Counted from the stretch's first letter, positions 22,990 to 34,080 are shown. The stretch is DNA of 64,000 nucleotides from Perognathus longimembris pacificus (GCF_023159225.1 NC_063171.1:4817501-4881500); one strand, 5' to 3'. Numbers and translations: made by a program. The notes: generated by a model from the sequence alone, not told the origin.

Positions 22990-23490
22990 GCTAAAAATAG
23001 TATCTCCCATCCCACCTGTTCTGCTAAATATCCACTGGCTGTTCCTCCACCAGGAGACCTGAAGCCTTGCAATGAACCTGGCTGGTCTTAGTGACTGGTT
23101 CACAGTCAACGAATTCAGTTGGGATGTCATGTGGAGGTGGAGCCAGTTTTCAGAAGTCTAGTTCTTGAAGCATTTCCCTGGGTGCTCGCTCTCCCAGTGA
23201 ATACAGACTCCAGGCTGCTTGCAGCCTGAGCCACACAGAGAGGCGGTATGAGGCATTCTGGCTCATCTTCCCACCTGTGCATTCTGCTCACCCTTGTTGG
23301 CACAAGGCAAATGAAGTATAGATGCTTCCAGATGATTTTCGTCTCAATCAGCTTAGGTACCCACAGCACTCCAGGCTGGAGCTTCAGATACTGAGAGACA
23401 ACCCATCTCTACCGTGTCTCTTCAAGTGACTGATGCTCTAAATTCACAAGAACTTGTTTGGAGTTATTTGTTACACAACAACCTGAAAAT
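22990..23490 (+). mobile_element. MLT1-type MaLR LTR
   Basis: The order of 'gatgtcatgtggaggtggagcc', 'gggtgctcgctctccc', 'gcctgagccacacagagagg', 'cttccagatgatttt' and finally 'gttatttgttacacaacaac' matches MLT1 LTRs. Ancient and eroded; no internal region seen. Confidence 0.7.
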
Positions 23491-24420
23491 GAAACACTTG
23501 TCAGTCAGCACACAGCCCTGCTATTGCCTACCTCAAGTTAATTTTTCTTGGAATGTTTTCTAATCTGGAGCCAGAAGACAGTGTTAGCTGACCTTCCAAA
23601 ATCACAGGAATTGGTGAGTCAAGTAATGATTTGTGAATGTGAAATTAACCTGAGGTTCTGCTTCAGCATAGACATTAACTTTTGAATGAATTATTTTCCC
23701 CTAAGATCCAATATTTCTCATGATTACTCTAGGTAGATCTATCCTCCCCATTCAGTAAAGGCGATTCCAGCTTTTTGGAACATATGCTGTATTTACAAAT
23801 CATGAAAAGAGCTCACTGCTCTTGATAAATGACTGAAATTCCTTCTAAGAAAGACAAGGTTTGTGTGTGTCCATTCAGAATTAAAGAAGTCAAACTAAAA
23901 CTTGCAGACAGTATCTCACTTTGTGGAAGTTTTTCTTTACAACCCAGGTTACCACACTGAAAATAACTGGGTGTGGAGAGCTTCTTACTCTGTCACTGTA
24001 AGGCAAATCATTGGCCAGTATAGCTTAATTCTCCAACATGAAATGCCAAAGCCATCAACAGTGAAGCTAGTTCACCTATTTCTATGCAACTCAAGTCAAT
24101 CAGATAAGAAAGTGCTGACCTTCAGAGGACTTTCAGGTGGAAGAAAAGGGATCTCAGTCTCCCATTTGCAAACCTAGGGGAAAAAAAGTGCTTACACAGA
24201 AAGCATATATATTTAAACTTTCTGATTTTTAAATATAAGTTGTATGTGAAACCAATTTCTTCTTCATTTATTTTTGGTCCCTATTTATTCCATTCTACCT
24301 AAAGCAATCTGGGTGTATATCTTTTGTTATGTGTGTTTTTAAAATTGATTTCCTTAAGAACTTTACAGCTATACATTGATAAATGAACAGAATTTCATGC
24401 TTAAAGACAATCTTATCTAT
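23491..24420. other. unique sequence, one 91-codon frame
   Basis: A plus-strand open frame at 23902-24177 has no recognisable domain, no CpG island and no neighbouring exon signal. I treat it as chance. Confidence 0.35.
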
Positions 24421-24424
24421 TGGA

Positions 24425-24600
24425 AAGAGCATTTGCCTTGAGATAAGACCTGAATTCAAACCTTAGTATACATAGCCAACAGTATTAGCTTCATCTGTCT
24501 ATCTAAACGTCCTGAAATTCAAAGTGGAGTAAACAGTAGTGATACTATTTGTGTCCTCAGGCTGTGGTGAGGAATAAATGGCTTCTCATGTTTAGGGAGA
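24425..24600 (+). mobile_element. MIR SINE
   Basis: 'gaaagagcatttgccttgag', 'gacctgaattcaaacc' and 'gctgtggtgaggaataaatgg' follow the MIR order. Eroded. Confidence 0.55.
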
Positions 24601-25740
24601 CTAAAGTTGTATTGACATTTTTACCCTGATTTTCAGGATAAAATTTCTAAAGATGTTGCTTTGGAATATCCGAACACCTTGTTTCTCTTTCCCAACTGCC
24701 TCCAGGTATTTTGGGCAGCACTTTTGTGCTTTCACACCCTTGTGTGTCACTTAGCTACAACAAAATTTGGAGGAACTTGATCCTTTCAGCCTCTGCCTCC
24801 ACCCCTTTGCACCATGGGCTATTGGCTGGAGAGTCAACATAATTTTTTCTTTAGAATCCTATTTTTCTTCTCTCTCTCTCCATCTACCTTCCTAACTTAA
24901 CCCACCTCCTACTTGTAGTAACTAAACTCATGATACAGACTTGAGAATCACTCTACTTTCTGGTTCCTAAACAGACTCAGTTCCTGTGTTGTGATTTGGG
25001 CACATGAGAGTTGTGATCTGATTTTATGCAAGGAGAGTGGTGCACCCATGATCACAGAGTTAGAACTAAGCTCAGTGGGTTCTGTGACACTGCACTGCTT
25101 CTTCCTATGTCAACAACCAGAGCTAGGCTACCAAGCTACCTTGACCAGACTCAAAGCTGAGATCAGCTATTTTTCCTTCAATGACTTGGAACAAGTCCTC
25201 TCTGGGACAGGAGACTCAAATTCTAATTTGCGGCTTAGCTTAGTAACTGACTCTCCATAAACCTGACCTCTGAAGGTTACCCTGCAAAATTTATGATGCC
25301 TCTGCTCAGCAGGAAAGCATGCCTTTATTTTCTACCCTTAGTAAATATGTCAGTGTAATTTTCCTGAGTAAATAGTAGTTCTTTGTGTTTAATTTCTATG
25401 GTGTATTCAGTTTCCATGTATGGGCAGAGTCATAGTTTAAATTAAGTCTACCTCATTGGATTTCAGATTGAGTATCTTCCCTTGTATTTATAGTTGATTA
25501 AGATGCTGGATGATTTCTTGGAACTATCAACAGAGAGGCTAGGTAGTGCTGTGACACAGATATATACAGAAAAATCCAGTGATAGTTTTATTTTCCTATC
25601 AAGGGAGCAGCCACTTGTCATCAAGATTTAGGTACCAGTGACATGTGTTTAATATTCACAAGAATCAGACTAGTTAGCTTATCAAGTTGACTCGTGTGGT
25701 AATCCTATGCAAAACCGATAGGTTGAAAATTAGAATAACA
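24601..25740. other. unique sequence, no gene recognised
   Basis: An 89-codon plus-strand frame at 24991-25260 shows no domain. No repeat identified. Confidence 0.4.
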
Positions 25741-25942
25741 GGGGCTAGGAATATGGCCTAGTGGTAATGTGCTCGCCTCGCGTACATGAAGCCCTGGGTT
25801 CAATTCCTCAACACCAAATATATAGAAAAAGCTGTGGCGCTGTAGCTCAAGTGGTTGAGTGCTAGCCTTGAGCAAAAAGAAGCCAGGGACAGTGCTCAGG
25901 CCCTGAATTCAAGCTCCAGGACTGGCAAAAAAATAAAAAAGA
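25741..25942 (+). mobile_element. IDL-Geo dimeric SINE
   Basis: ID half 'ggggctaggaatatggcctag' to 'caattcctcaacaccaaat', Geo half 'ctgtagctcaagtggttgag' to 'gaattcaagctccaggac', then an A-rich tail. CpGs are partly decayed. Confidence 0.9.
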
Positions 25943-25953
25943 AACCATAATAA

Positions 25954-26170
25954 CAAGCCAAGTACTGGTGGCTCATTCTTGTAATCCTAGCTATTCAGAA
26001 GGCTGAGATCTGAAGATCACGGTTTGAAGCCAGCCTACCTAACCAGCAACCCCTCCCTCTCCCCCCCACCCAAACTGGAAGTGGAGCTATGGCTCAAATG
26101 GTAGAGAGCTAGCCTTGAGCAAAAGAAACTTAGGGATAATGTCTAGGCTCTGAGTTCAAGCCTACTGAAA
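25954..26170 (+). mobile_element. 7SL-Geo dimeric SINE with altered linker
   Basis: 7SL half ('agtactggtggctcattcttg') and Geo half ('ggagctatggctcaaatggt', 'ctctgagttcaagcc'). The linker between halves is a C-rich run near 26047-26070 instead of the usual 'gtccatgagactct' text. Confidence 0.85.
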
Positions 26171-26414
26171 TCAGTATAACATGTATTTCTAGCCAACAAA
26201 CTAAGAACTATTCTTGTATAGTCAAGAGAGATTCAATTGGATAAAGTGATATCCAAGAGCTCCTTTTATGAGGGCTCAGTCAAGCATTTTTCTACTTCTT
26301 TGTAGGGACTAGTTTATACACTTATTTAGATTATGAAGGCTCTGATCTAATGAATGATTAATGTATGTTTGATTATAAATTTAAATAGACCTTTGAGAGA
26401 TCTGTGGAAAGCTC

Positions 26415-26745
26415 TCTTCTCTATTGGTATGGACCATATTGGAATCAATGATTTGTAGAGTCTAGAAAGTCCTTGGAATGGCTCAGAAGTCATTCATCAA
26501 TCTGGATAGATCAAGTGGATGGCTGAGGGTGTGCCTTGGGAGCTATATCTGCCCTGGTCTTTCCCTATGATGGCTCCTTTCTGTTTCCCATCTACCATGA
26601 GGTGAGCAGCCTCCTCCCCAAGCTCTTGCTGTGGGATAACATTCTGCATGAGTGCATGGGGCCAATTAACTACGGACCAACCCCCCTGAACCTATGTGCA
26701 AATAAGCTTTCTTGCTTAAGTTATTTCCATCAGACGTTTTAGTTA
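26415..26745 (+). mobile_element. ERVL/MaLR-like LTR fragment
   Basis: 'ccatgaggtgagcagcctcc' and an end of type 'caaataagctttcttgcttaag' then 'agacgttttagttacagtaat' resemble the 3' part of a mammalian ERVL/MaLR LTR. Its first 90 bp recur at 27912-28020. Confidence 0.5.
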
Positions 26746-26829
26746 CAGTAATACAAAAGCACTCCTACAGTTTAGTTAAATAATGTCTCCTGAATAATTT
26801 GTTTGTACCTTTTTTCACTGTCCTTATTT

Positions 26830-26879
26830 AGAGAGAGAGAGAGAGAGAGAGAGTATGTGTGTGTGTGTGTGTGTGTGTG
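26830..26879 (+). repeat. (GA)n-(GT)n compound microsatellite
   Basis: About 12 GA units at 26830-26853, then about 12 GT units at 26856-26879, at the tail side of a minus-strand SINE. Confidence 0.95.
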
Positions 26880-27065
26880 CGCACTGGTGCTGGAACTCAA
26901 AGCCAGGTAGCAGTCCCTTAGCTCTTTGAGATACACCTCTACTTCTGGCTTTTTCCTGGTTAATTGGCTAAGAAGTTCTTGAACTTCTTTCTCCAGGCTG
27001 GCTTCGAACCATGATTACTAGATCTTGGCTTCTTGAGTAGCTAAGATTACAGGCATGATCCCTGT
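26880..27065 (-). mobile_element. 7SL-Geo dimeric SINE
   Basis: Minus-strand Geo half ('ctggaactcaaagccaggta') then 7SL half ('cttggcttcttgagtagcta', 'ttacaggcatgatccc'). Confidence 0.8.
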
Positions 27066-27165
27066 GAATATAACTTTTATTTAGACTTTACTTAAATTCT
27101 ATGTCTTTAAATATTTGTTTTGGTAGGAATTTAACTGAAATTTGTATGCCCAAACAATAACCATA

Positions 27166-27250
27166 GGTTAAAGATAGTTCAGCGACAGAATGTTTGTCTC
27201 TTATTCTCAAGGCCCAAGCTTGAATTTTCAGGACAAAAAACAAAAATAAA
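27166..27250 (+). mobile_element. ID-type SINE monomer
   Basis: 'ttaaagatagttcagcgacagaatg', 'aaggcccaagcttgaattttc' and an A-rich tail follow the ID order. Degraded. Confidence 0.6.
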
Positions 27251-27454
27251 ATCATAACTACAAGACTGGATTGCTATACCTGAACCAAAGATAGATTAAC
27301 AAATTTGTATTCATTTAAGGCAAAGACTAAATGACTGTCTTTTATTTTTCTTTCTTTTTAAAATTACACAGAGTAGATTTTAAATGAAACAATTTTCAAC
27401 CAAGAAGATGAAAGCATTCTTAGAAATTAACTGTATGAAACATACTTTTTTTTG

Positions 27455-27745
27455 TAGTAGAATACTTTTTTTAAAGGGATTTCATTGTGCTGTTTACATG
27501 CATGCATATAAAATGCTTTGACTAAATTGACCCGATATATATATATATATATATATTACTCTTTCTTAACTCTCCTTGCTACCTTCTAAACATTTTCCAG
27601 TGGGATGCATTATGCTGTTTTTGTGTGTATATGTAATTCACCTTGATCATATTAACTCCTCATCACCTTCTCCTTTCTCTCTCCCCTTCCTACTGTGTCC
27701 TCCTAAATAGTCATTCCTTTATCATCAATATCACTTTTATTATTA
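27455..27745 (-). mobile_element. LINE-1 3' UTR fragment with internal (TA)n
   Basis: 'gggatttcattgtgctgttta', 'catgcatataaaatgct' and 'aattcaccttgatcatatt' are reverse-complement L1 3' UTR. A (TA)11 tract lies at 27535-27556. Confidence 0.6.
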
Positions 27746-27911
27746 TTTCCAAAATTGGCATTGGAAGTGAGAAATTAGGATTATTGCCTTGGCTATGCAG
27801 TCTTTGTCTTATACTTGGGCATATTATTTAGCTTTTTGTAGCTTACTTGTTTTATTTATCATTGTTTTATTATTCTTTCTCTTCCTTTGCCCCTTTGAAG
27901 CTTGGACTAAC

Positions 27912-28020
27912 TCCTGTTCTCTGTTGGTGTGGTTCAGATTGGAACCAATGATGAGTGGAGTTTAGAAAGTCTTTGTAATGACTCAGAAGCCATTTAGCCA
28001 ATCAAGTTGTTGATCAGTGA
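27912..28020 (+). mobile_element. LTR-like fragment, second copy
   Basis: 'ctctgttggtgtggttcag', 'ttggaaccaatgatgagtgg' and 'gactcagaagccattta' align with 26418-26520 at roughly three of four positions by eye. Confidence 0.55.
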
Positions 28021-28540
28021 ACTCCTGTTCACTCCAAAAGCTTACAAAGCAGGTAGATGCAGCTTCACCTTTCTGGATAAAAATGAAAATGACAGAAAAA
28101 TATCTATAGTTTTCAAAAGATGTTATCAAGAAGCTCTCTCCTCTCTGTTTGCATTTAAAAAAAATAACTACTGTAATACCTGTACTTTACTTTGTCTAAG
28201 GATATCTGAATTGTATGTATAGACAAAAATAAGCCCTTGGACCTCTTTATACTCTGAAATGTTCAGAGAAACAAGGCTTTCAATAGAGTCTCGCATTTCC
28301 ATTAGAGTTCAACTGATGGGTGGCCAGGCAGCTCACATTAGAGTCCTCCAGTTCTAACAAAATGTGATGAAAAATTATTCCTCACATACCAGGGGACAAC
28401 TGTTCTCCAACCTCACTCACCCCATTCCCATATACCCAAAGTCATGTTGTCACCAACCAGACATAAGGACATGCATTTAAAAACAGTAGTAATTAATACC
28501 TTTTTAATGCTTAGAGTAGATCTGATATTATGGTAAGTGA
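28021..28540. other. unique sequence
   Basis: No repeat or gene recognised. Confidence 0.35.
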
Positions 28541-28544
28541 TCTA

Positions 28545-28640
28545 TATATTAACTTACTTAACTTTTCAGCACAACCTAATGTGGAGGCACTTTTATTTTC
28601 TACACATAGGGAAAATACAGAGGTATAATGTCTTCCATTC
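28545..28640 (-). mobile_element. MIR fragment
   Basis: 'cttacttaacttttcagcac' and 'gggaaaatacagaggtataatg' are the reverse complement of the MIR 3' half. Confidence 0.6.
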
Positions 28641-28679
28641 CCAATGTGTGTAGACTCTGTGTTATCTTGGCTTCTTTTG

Positions 28680-28745
28680 TTTCCTGCTGTATTCTCAGAA
28701 TCTAGAAGAATGTCTGGCACATAGCAGGTCTTCAGTAAATACGTG
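28680..28745 (+). mobile_element. LINE-2 3' end fragment
   Basis: 'gaatgtctggcacatagcagg' followed by 'tcttcagtaaatacgtgttga' is the typical L2 3' end. Confidence 0.65.
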
Positions 28746-29087
28746 TTGAGTATTTTATTGTATGCACAGGTACACCAATGCACGAATGCACAAACAATCC
28801 TAAAATCACAGTGTCATCTGGGGCCTGGAGCATGGTGCAATCTTGGCACCTCTGCCCTTGGTGGTCCTGGATTCTAAGTGCTTCAGCCCCTGAGGCACTA
28901 CTGTGTGGCATTAGTCTGCTTAGGAGGGAAGGGCATTCTCCCTTCTCATTGTCATAGCCTTTGAAATCACTAGCTACAGCAGACTTATGTTGTCCTAGCT
29001 TTGTCATTGCCACTTGTTTTGTTTGATATGAAAAGTCTGGTGAACAAAAAAAGTAACATGCAATTAGAGGAATCTGATAGAGAATTA

Positions 29088-29185
29088 ACAGCCTGACAAT
29101 GTCTCTGTGCTCCAGTTTCTTAGTCTATGGAACAGAAATCATTACATTTGCTGTATTGTGAAGATAAAGTAGGAAAAGTACAGAA
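29088..29185 (+). mobile_element. MIR fragment
   Basis: 'gctccagtttcttagtctatgg' and 'gtattgtgaagataaagtagg' follow the MIR 3' half. Confidence 0.5.
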
Positions 29186-29204
29186 GTATAAAATACAAAA
29201 ACGT

Positions 29205-29313
29205 AGGTGAGCATGGCAGGGCATATCTGTAAGCCCACACTTGGGAGGCTGAGGCAGAGGTATATGAGTTCAAGGGAAGCTGGCACTACTTAGAGAGACT
29301 GTCTCAAAAACAC
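29205..29313 (+). mobile_element. B1-like SINE
   Basis: 'gagcatggcagggcatatctg', 'cttgggaggctgaggcagagg' and 'gagactgtctcaaaa' are a clear B1. It directly precedes a younger SINE. Confidence 0.85.
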
Positions 29314-29318
29314 CAACT

Positions 29319-29550
29319 GGGCTGGGGATATAGCCTAGTGGCAAGAGTGCCTGCCTCGGATACACGAGGCCCTAGGTTCGATTCCTCAGCACCACATATA
29401 CAGAAAACGGCCAGAAGCGGCGCTGTGGCTCAAGTGGCAGAGTGCTAGCCTTGAGCGGGAAGAAGCCAGGGACAGTGCTCAGGCCCTGAGTCCAAGGCCC
29501 AGGACTGGCCAAAAAAAAAAAAAAAAAACAAAAAAACAACAACCAACCAA
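29319..29550 (+). mobile_element. IDL-Geo dimeric SINE, young-type copy
   Basis: Near-consensus dimer with intact CpGs: 'ctcggatacacgaggccc', 'gttcgattcctcagcacc', 'ggccagaagcggcgctgtgg', 'cttgagcgggaagaagcc'. The A-rich tail has started to diversify into CAA/CCAA units. Confidence 0.95.
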
Positions 29551-29554
29551 CCAG

Positions 29555-31130
29555 TCAATCAAGCATCTAGCATTAGTGGCTTGCACATACTAGGCATTTC
29601 ATTGATGTCACATGCATATGAGTTCATCTTACTTATAATTCATCTTTCCCTTCCTCCACTGAATATGAAGGTCTATTGTACATTTTCACATAAGTAATGC
29701 TGATTCTCTGTGCTCTTCTTTTGGAGCCCAGTGTGGAAGAGAAGGCCTGAGCAGGAGCACACACCTTGGGGCATTGAATGCAATCATATTCTGTTTGTAC
29801 TGACTGTTTCCCTGCAGGTAAGTGTTCCCTTTTAGATATTTCAACATGTGTGTTAATGCTCTGAGATAATTCTGGCCATGGTGGATAAAGAGGAAAAAAG
29901 CTAGGCCAACTGAAGAGCTAGAAATACTGGAACACAGCCTCATTAAATAGGTTATGAAACAGTGTAGGCAACCTCTTGCTATTTGGGGGTTAGAAAAGAC
30001 ACATTTTTCAAAATACTTATTAGAAAGAGGAATTGAAAAATGACAAAAGATTCAAACGTTAAGGAAAATTTGGATTAAAAATATGTACATATGAAGCTAA
30101 AAATACTTACCTAAAATATTTTTTATAGGAAAAACAAATGGCTTCTTAATTGTAACTGAAATGGTTTTGAACTTTTTTCTTGAATGCAAAATTGGATCCT
30201 TATTAGGGCAAGGTGGAAGGGAGAGTGTTTAGAAGAAGCTGAATGGCATAGAGTAGGACTGGCCATCTGTGTGGATGGCCCAGCTGAGCCTTACAACACA
30301 TTGAAACAGTCCTTAATTCTACAAAAGTGAGCAAGCAAGGAAGAGAGAGAAGAAGGAAGAAAGGAAAGAAGGAAAGGAGGGAGGGGAGAAAAGAAGGGAA
30401 AGAGGAAAGAAGCTCAGCACATCCCTTCATTGTGAAATCTTAGAGATTTGAACAACTGAAGTCTTTAGTAGAATGCTTTTTGCCCTTAAATAGGGGATAT
30501 AAATATAGTCAGATTTAGAATAAGAGTTGAAACATAAAGCAACTGTGAGATAGCATATATCTTCTCTCTTGCCCCCCTGCAGGGCGGTGTTACTAAGTTT
30601 CATGAAGAGGAATGCTGCTTTAGTTTGCATCTCATTGCCATGGCTACTCACATGTCTTTCTTTGGCCTGCCATCTTCTTTCATTTATTTGTTTTTCCTTA
30701 TTCTTGCTAGTTTGATTCTCATTCTGTGGAACTCTGGTCTAAACTTCTCTTCTTTATTTTCTCTTTTGGACTAACACATTTCTGCAAGACTTCCTGAGAG
30801 TATTGGCTTAGTGACCCATGTCTCCCCTTCACAATGTTAAATGCGAGATATTTTTATTTGACAAATTGAGTGTCTTTCTCAGAAAAACTTCTCTTCAGAA
30901 TTGAAATTCAAAATGGAAATGCCTTTGAGATAATTTGGTAGAGATTGGGGTGCCACAGAATGAGTGCTGTGCCTCTCAGCATAGGAGACCCCTGCAGATC
31001 CTAAGCAAAATAAGTGAAGAGAAGACCGAGGCTTCATGTACAGGTGATCCCCTAAGCTTTCTGGCAGGATGATGGCTTTCTAAATTATGTCCTTTCCAAT
31101 TATGTTCTTTCACTTATCAAGGATATGAGT
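29555..31130. other. mostly unique sequence with a polypurine tract
   Basis: Apart from the purine tract at 30325-30415, no repeat or gene is recognised. Minus-strand frames at 29686-29943 and 30203-30651 are low-complexity or motif-free. Confidence 0.4.
30325..30415 (+). repeat. polypurine (GGAA/GAAA)n tract
   Basis: About 90 bp almost entirely A and G, with short mirror-like GGAAG/GAAGG units. Confidence 0.9.
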
Positions 31131-31250
31131 TCCAGGGCTAGCAATGTAGCCCAGTAGAATAGAGAACGCTCCATTTGTGAGTGGCTTTGAGTTCAATCCC
31201 ACTCTCACCATTAAAAAAAACCAAACAAACAGACAAGCAGAAAACCAAGA
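31131..31250 (+). mobile_element. ID-type SINE monomer
   Basis: 'ccagggctagcaatgtagccc' and 'tttgagttcaatcccactc' with an A8-plus tail rich in CAAA units. Confidence 0.75.
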
Positions 31251-31619
31251 AAGAGTCCTAAAGATCTTCCAATAGTTCTTGTCTTAAACTGCAAACCTAA
31301 AATCATCTTCAAATTATTCATGCATGGGTAAACCAAAAGCACATGGCATTTTCCTATGACCTAGGTAACATTCTAGATTATAGAATTGACACATCATCAA
31401 TTCCTGTGATCTAGGAATGCAAACTCCACAATATAGTGATATAGGCAGTGATTAATAATTTTGTTGGTTTGAGTAATTTGGGAGTTCTAACCTTTTCTCT
31501 TTTTCAGTAACGCTATTGACTTCTTTTTTGTCTACCTATCCTGCTCATTTACTCTGCTGTAGGCTTAATGCCTCTAGGGCAGTCAGCTATATACTGGGCA
31601 TTAAAAACACAGTGAAGAT

Positions 31620-31735
31620 GGGCTGGGGATATAGCTTAGTGGTAGAGCACTGGCCTAGCAGGAACACAGCCTAGGGATCAATCACCATCACTGCTGCATG
31701 CGTTTACACACACTTACACATATATACACAAACAC
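31620..31735 (+). mobile_element. ID-type SINE monomer
   Basis: 'ggctggggatatagcttagtgg' and 'tagagcactggcctagcagg' match the tRNA-Ala-derived ID head. The tail is an AC-rich microsatellite (31705-31735). Confidence 0.85.
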
Positions 31736-31837
31736 TACAGAGATAAGATAGAGAACATTTCTTCTAATTCCTCAGATATTTCCTTTCCCCACTCTCATCA
31801 GTTCCTTCTTCCCCTAAGCCCAGGCCCATTACCATTC

Positions 31838-32570
31838 TAATTTCTCTCACTATAAATTAGGACTTTCCTGCTATTAGATTTCATATAACATGAGTCAGAT
31901 AGTATGCATCCTTTGGTTTCTGTGTTTTATTTATTAGGTTTTAAAGTTTTCATCCTTACTAGGCTTACTGAGGTTATTCCTTTTTAATTGTGAGTGGCAT
32001 TTTATTATATAGATTTGTTGCCTTTACTGTTATTTAGATTGTTTGTAGTTTTTAACCATTATAATAAAGCTTCTTATGTAATTCTTTTTGTAAGCCTCTC
32101 TCCTCCTCACTTTTTTTGCTTAAAGTCCTAGAATGGAGTTTCTGCATCCTAGGCTAGGTTTTTGTTTAACTTTATAGAAACCAACAAAACTTGTTTAAAA
32201 TACTATTGCAATTTTAAATTCCCATTAGCACCATACCAGAATTGTCATTGCTCTACAGCTTTAAATATTTGTATACCATTCTTTAATTTTGTTTCTCATG
32301 TGGGTTACCTGGGGGCCTCCTTCTAGTTTAGTTGGCCTTTCTTTGATGAATAATAGTTTTGAAAACCTTTTCATGTTTTTATTGGTTAGTTGTCTATTTT
32401 CTTCTGTGTTGTGGCTGATTAAGACCTTTGCCATTTAAAGTGCATTAATATTTGTATTCATTGTTAGTTTTATAAATGTATATTATGGGTATAAGTTTTA
32501 AGTCAGAAAAAATTGTATCAGTGCATTCTCCCAGTTTGTGTCTTGTTCTCCTATGTTCTCTCAAATTATT
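31838..32570 (-). mobile_element. old LINE-1 fragment
   Basis: Minus-strand L1 ORF2/3' text such as 'ttcccattagcaccataccag' and 'gaaaaccttttcatgttttta'. Frames are fully eroded, so it is an ancient L1M-type copy. Confidence 0.65.
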
Positions 32571-32639
32571 GTTATATCTTGTTTCAATGATTCATCTCCA
32601 AATAGTTTAGATTTAATAGAAAAGCCAAGAATTTAAGCA

Positions 32640-32735
32640 TCTATGTACCTATCTATGTATCATCCATCCATCCATCCATCCATCTCTACCATCTAAATAT
32701 CTCTCTCATCTCTCTCTCTCTCATCTGTCATCTTT
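32640..32735 (+). repeat. (ATCC)n and (CT)n microsatellite
   Basis: Six ATCC units at 32660-32685 and CT-rich runs to 32732, at the tail side of a minus-strand SINE. Confidence 0.9.
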
Positions 32736-32945
32736 TATTTATTTGTGCCAGTACTGGGATTTAACTTAGTGCCCAGAGCTCTTGCTTGACTTTTATGATC
32801 AAGGCTGAGCACTACCATTTGAGCCATACCTTTTAGGGGGTTGATTGTTGTTAAGACTCTTGGGTTTGTCTGTCTGAGCTGGCTCTGAACTTTGATTCTT
32901 TGATCTCAGCCTCCTAAGTGAATGACTAGGATTACATACATGAGA
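32736..32945 (-). mobile_element. 7SL-Geo dimeric SINE
   Basis: Minus-strand Geo half ('tgccagtactgggatttaac', 'actaccatttgagccatacc') then 7SL half ('gatctcagcctcctaagtg'). Confidence 0.8.
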
Positions 32946-33149
32946 CAATCTTTCTTTTCTTTCTTTCTTTGGTAGAATCTTTCCTGAGGAAATAAATAAA
33001 TAATGTTTCTGCCAATAAAGTAGAATAAAGTTTAGGGGAGGGGTAAAAAATCAGAAGATAGAATGAAAAACCTTTTCCTATCACACAAGGTTGAAAACAA
33101 TATTTTAAAAAAAACAATGAGAATGGAAAAAACAACAACACACACGCAC

Positions 33150-33345
33150 ACCATTTTAGTCAGAGATGAAAGAGAGAATGGGCAGAAAGAGGCACAAGAG
33201 TGGGGAATGGTTAATGGTACCCGTTGAGGAGAGGGTAGGAGATATGTCCAGAGGACAAGAGGAAGGGTTCACAGAGGAAAAATGCTTACGACGTTAACTT
33301 GTAACCCTTTTGTGCAACTCCTTAACAATAATAAAAATATTCATT
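33150..33345 (+). mobile_element. LINE-1 3' end fragment
   Basis: A purine-rich block followed by 'acgacgttaacttgtaacc' and 'caactccttaacaataataaaa' matches the order at the end of the 43385-45065 L1. The CpG-rich block starts immediately downstream. Confidence 0.5.
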
Positions 33346-34080
33346 AAAATGCCTAAGAAAGATGAGGCAGGGAAGGAGAGCAGGCTGAGGCAGGAGAGGG
33401 CGTCTGAAGGCCTGAGGAGGCTGGGCAGGGGTGGTATGGTGCGCAAGGCTGCAGCAGGTCTCCGTCCAGGAGGGCGTCATCCAGCAAGACCACCGCGGTG
33501 ACCCACGCGGCCAGTTCCCCAGGGAGGGGCCCGCGGAGCGGGAGAACAGCTTCACAAACAGCAGTGCCAAGAAAACCGTTCGAACTGCAAACAATCTTCA
33601 TGCAGAAGCAGAGAAGCTCGGGGCCAGTTGCCTGTGGGAGGCCTTTGGCTTGTGCGATGGCGTGTAGGTTCAGATTCTGAAGAAAGACTCCAAATACATT
33701 CAAGAACAGAACGAGAAAATCTGTCCTCCCCAAGCCTCCTCCTGACAAACACTGAGTGAGGGTATGGAGTGACTGACATGACCATTTATGAAGACAGAGG
33801 CACTAGCAGTGGAAGAAAAGCCAGGGAATGAAAGATCCCGTCTCCAGCTGAGCCCTCCTCTCTCCAGCCGCGTTCCCAGGCCATTCCTTGGCCTCTGCTG
33901 CTAGAGCCGCAGAGCCATGGAGCCATGGTGCCATTTAGCAAGGACCAACCTTCTAAATCCACACCTGAAGCCACTGCTGGTCGCTCAGCAGCCCACCCGT
34001 CTCCACGTTGTGGAGGGCTCTGTCATCTCTGATTCGCTCCTGAGAAAAGACAACGAAGCCACTTTTTAAACTCATAAGCG
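33345..34080. other. unassigned CpG- and GC-rich block
   Basis: The only island-like stretch in the window, with CpG clusters concentrated at 33475-33560 (ccaccgcggtgac, cacgcggcc, gcccgcggagcgggag). Open frames run on both strands: plus at 33431-33667 (78 codons) and minus at 33353-33748 (131 codons). I recognise neither protein. It could be a retrocopy, a 5' exon or promoter of an unannotated transcript, or a transduced flank of the adjacent L1 3' end. No A tail was found at 34080 to prove a retrocopy. Confidence 0.4.

Noticed and set aside
23902..24177. 91-codon open frame as a candidate small gene
   Set aside because: No recognisable domain, no CpG-rich start and no neighbouring exon-like sequence; length is within chance for this composition.
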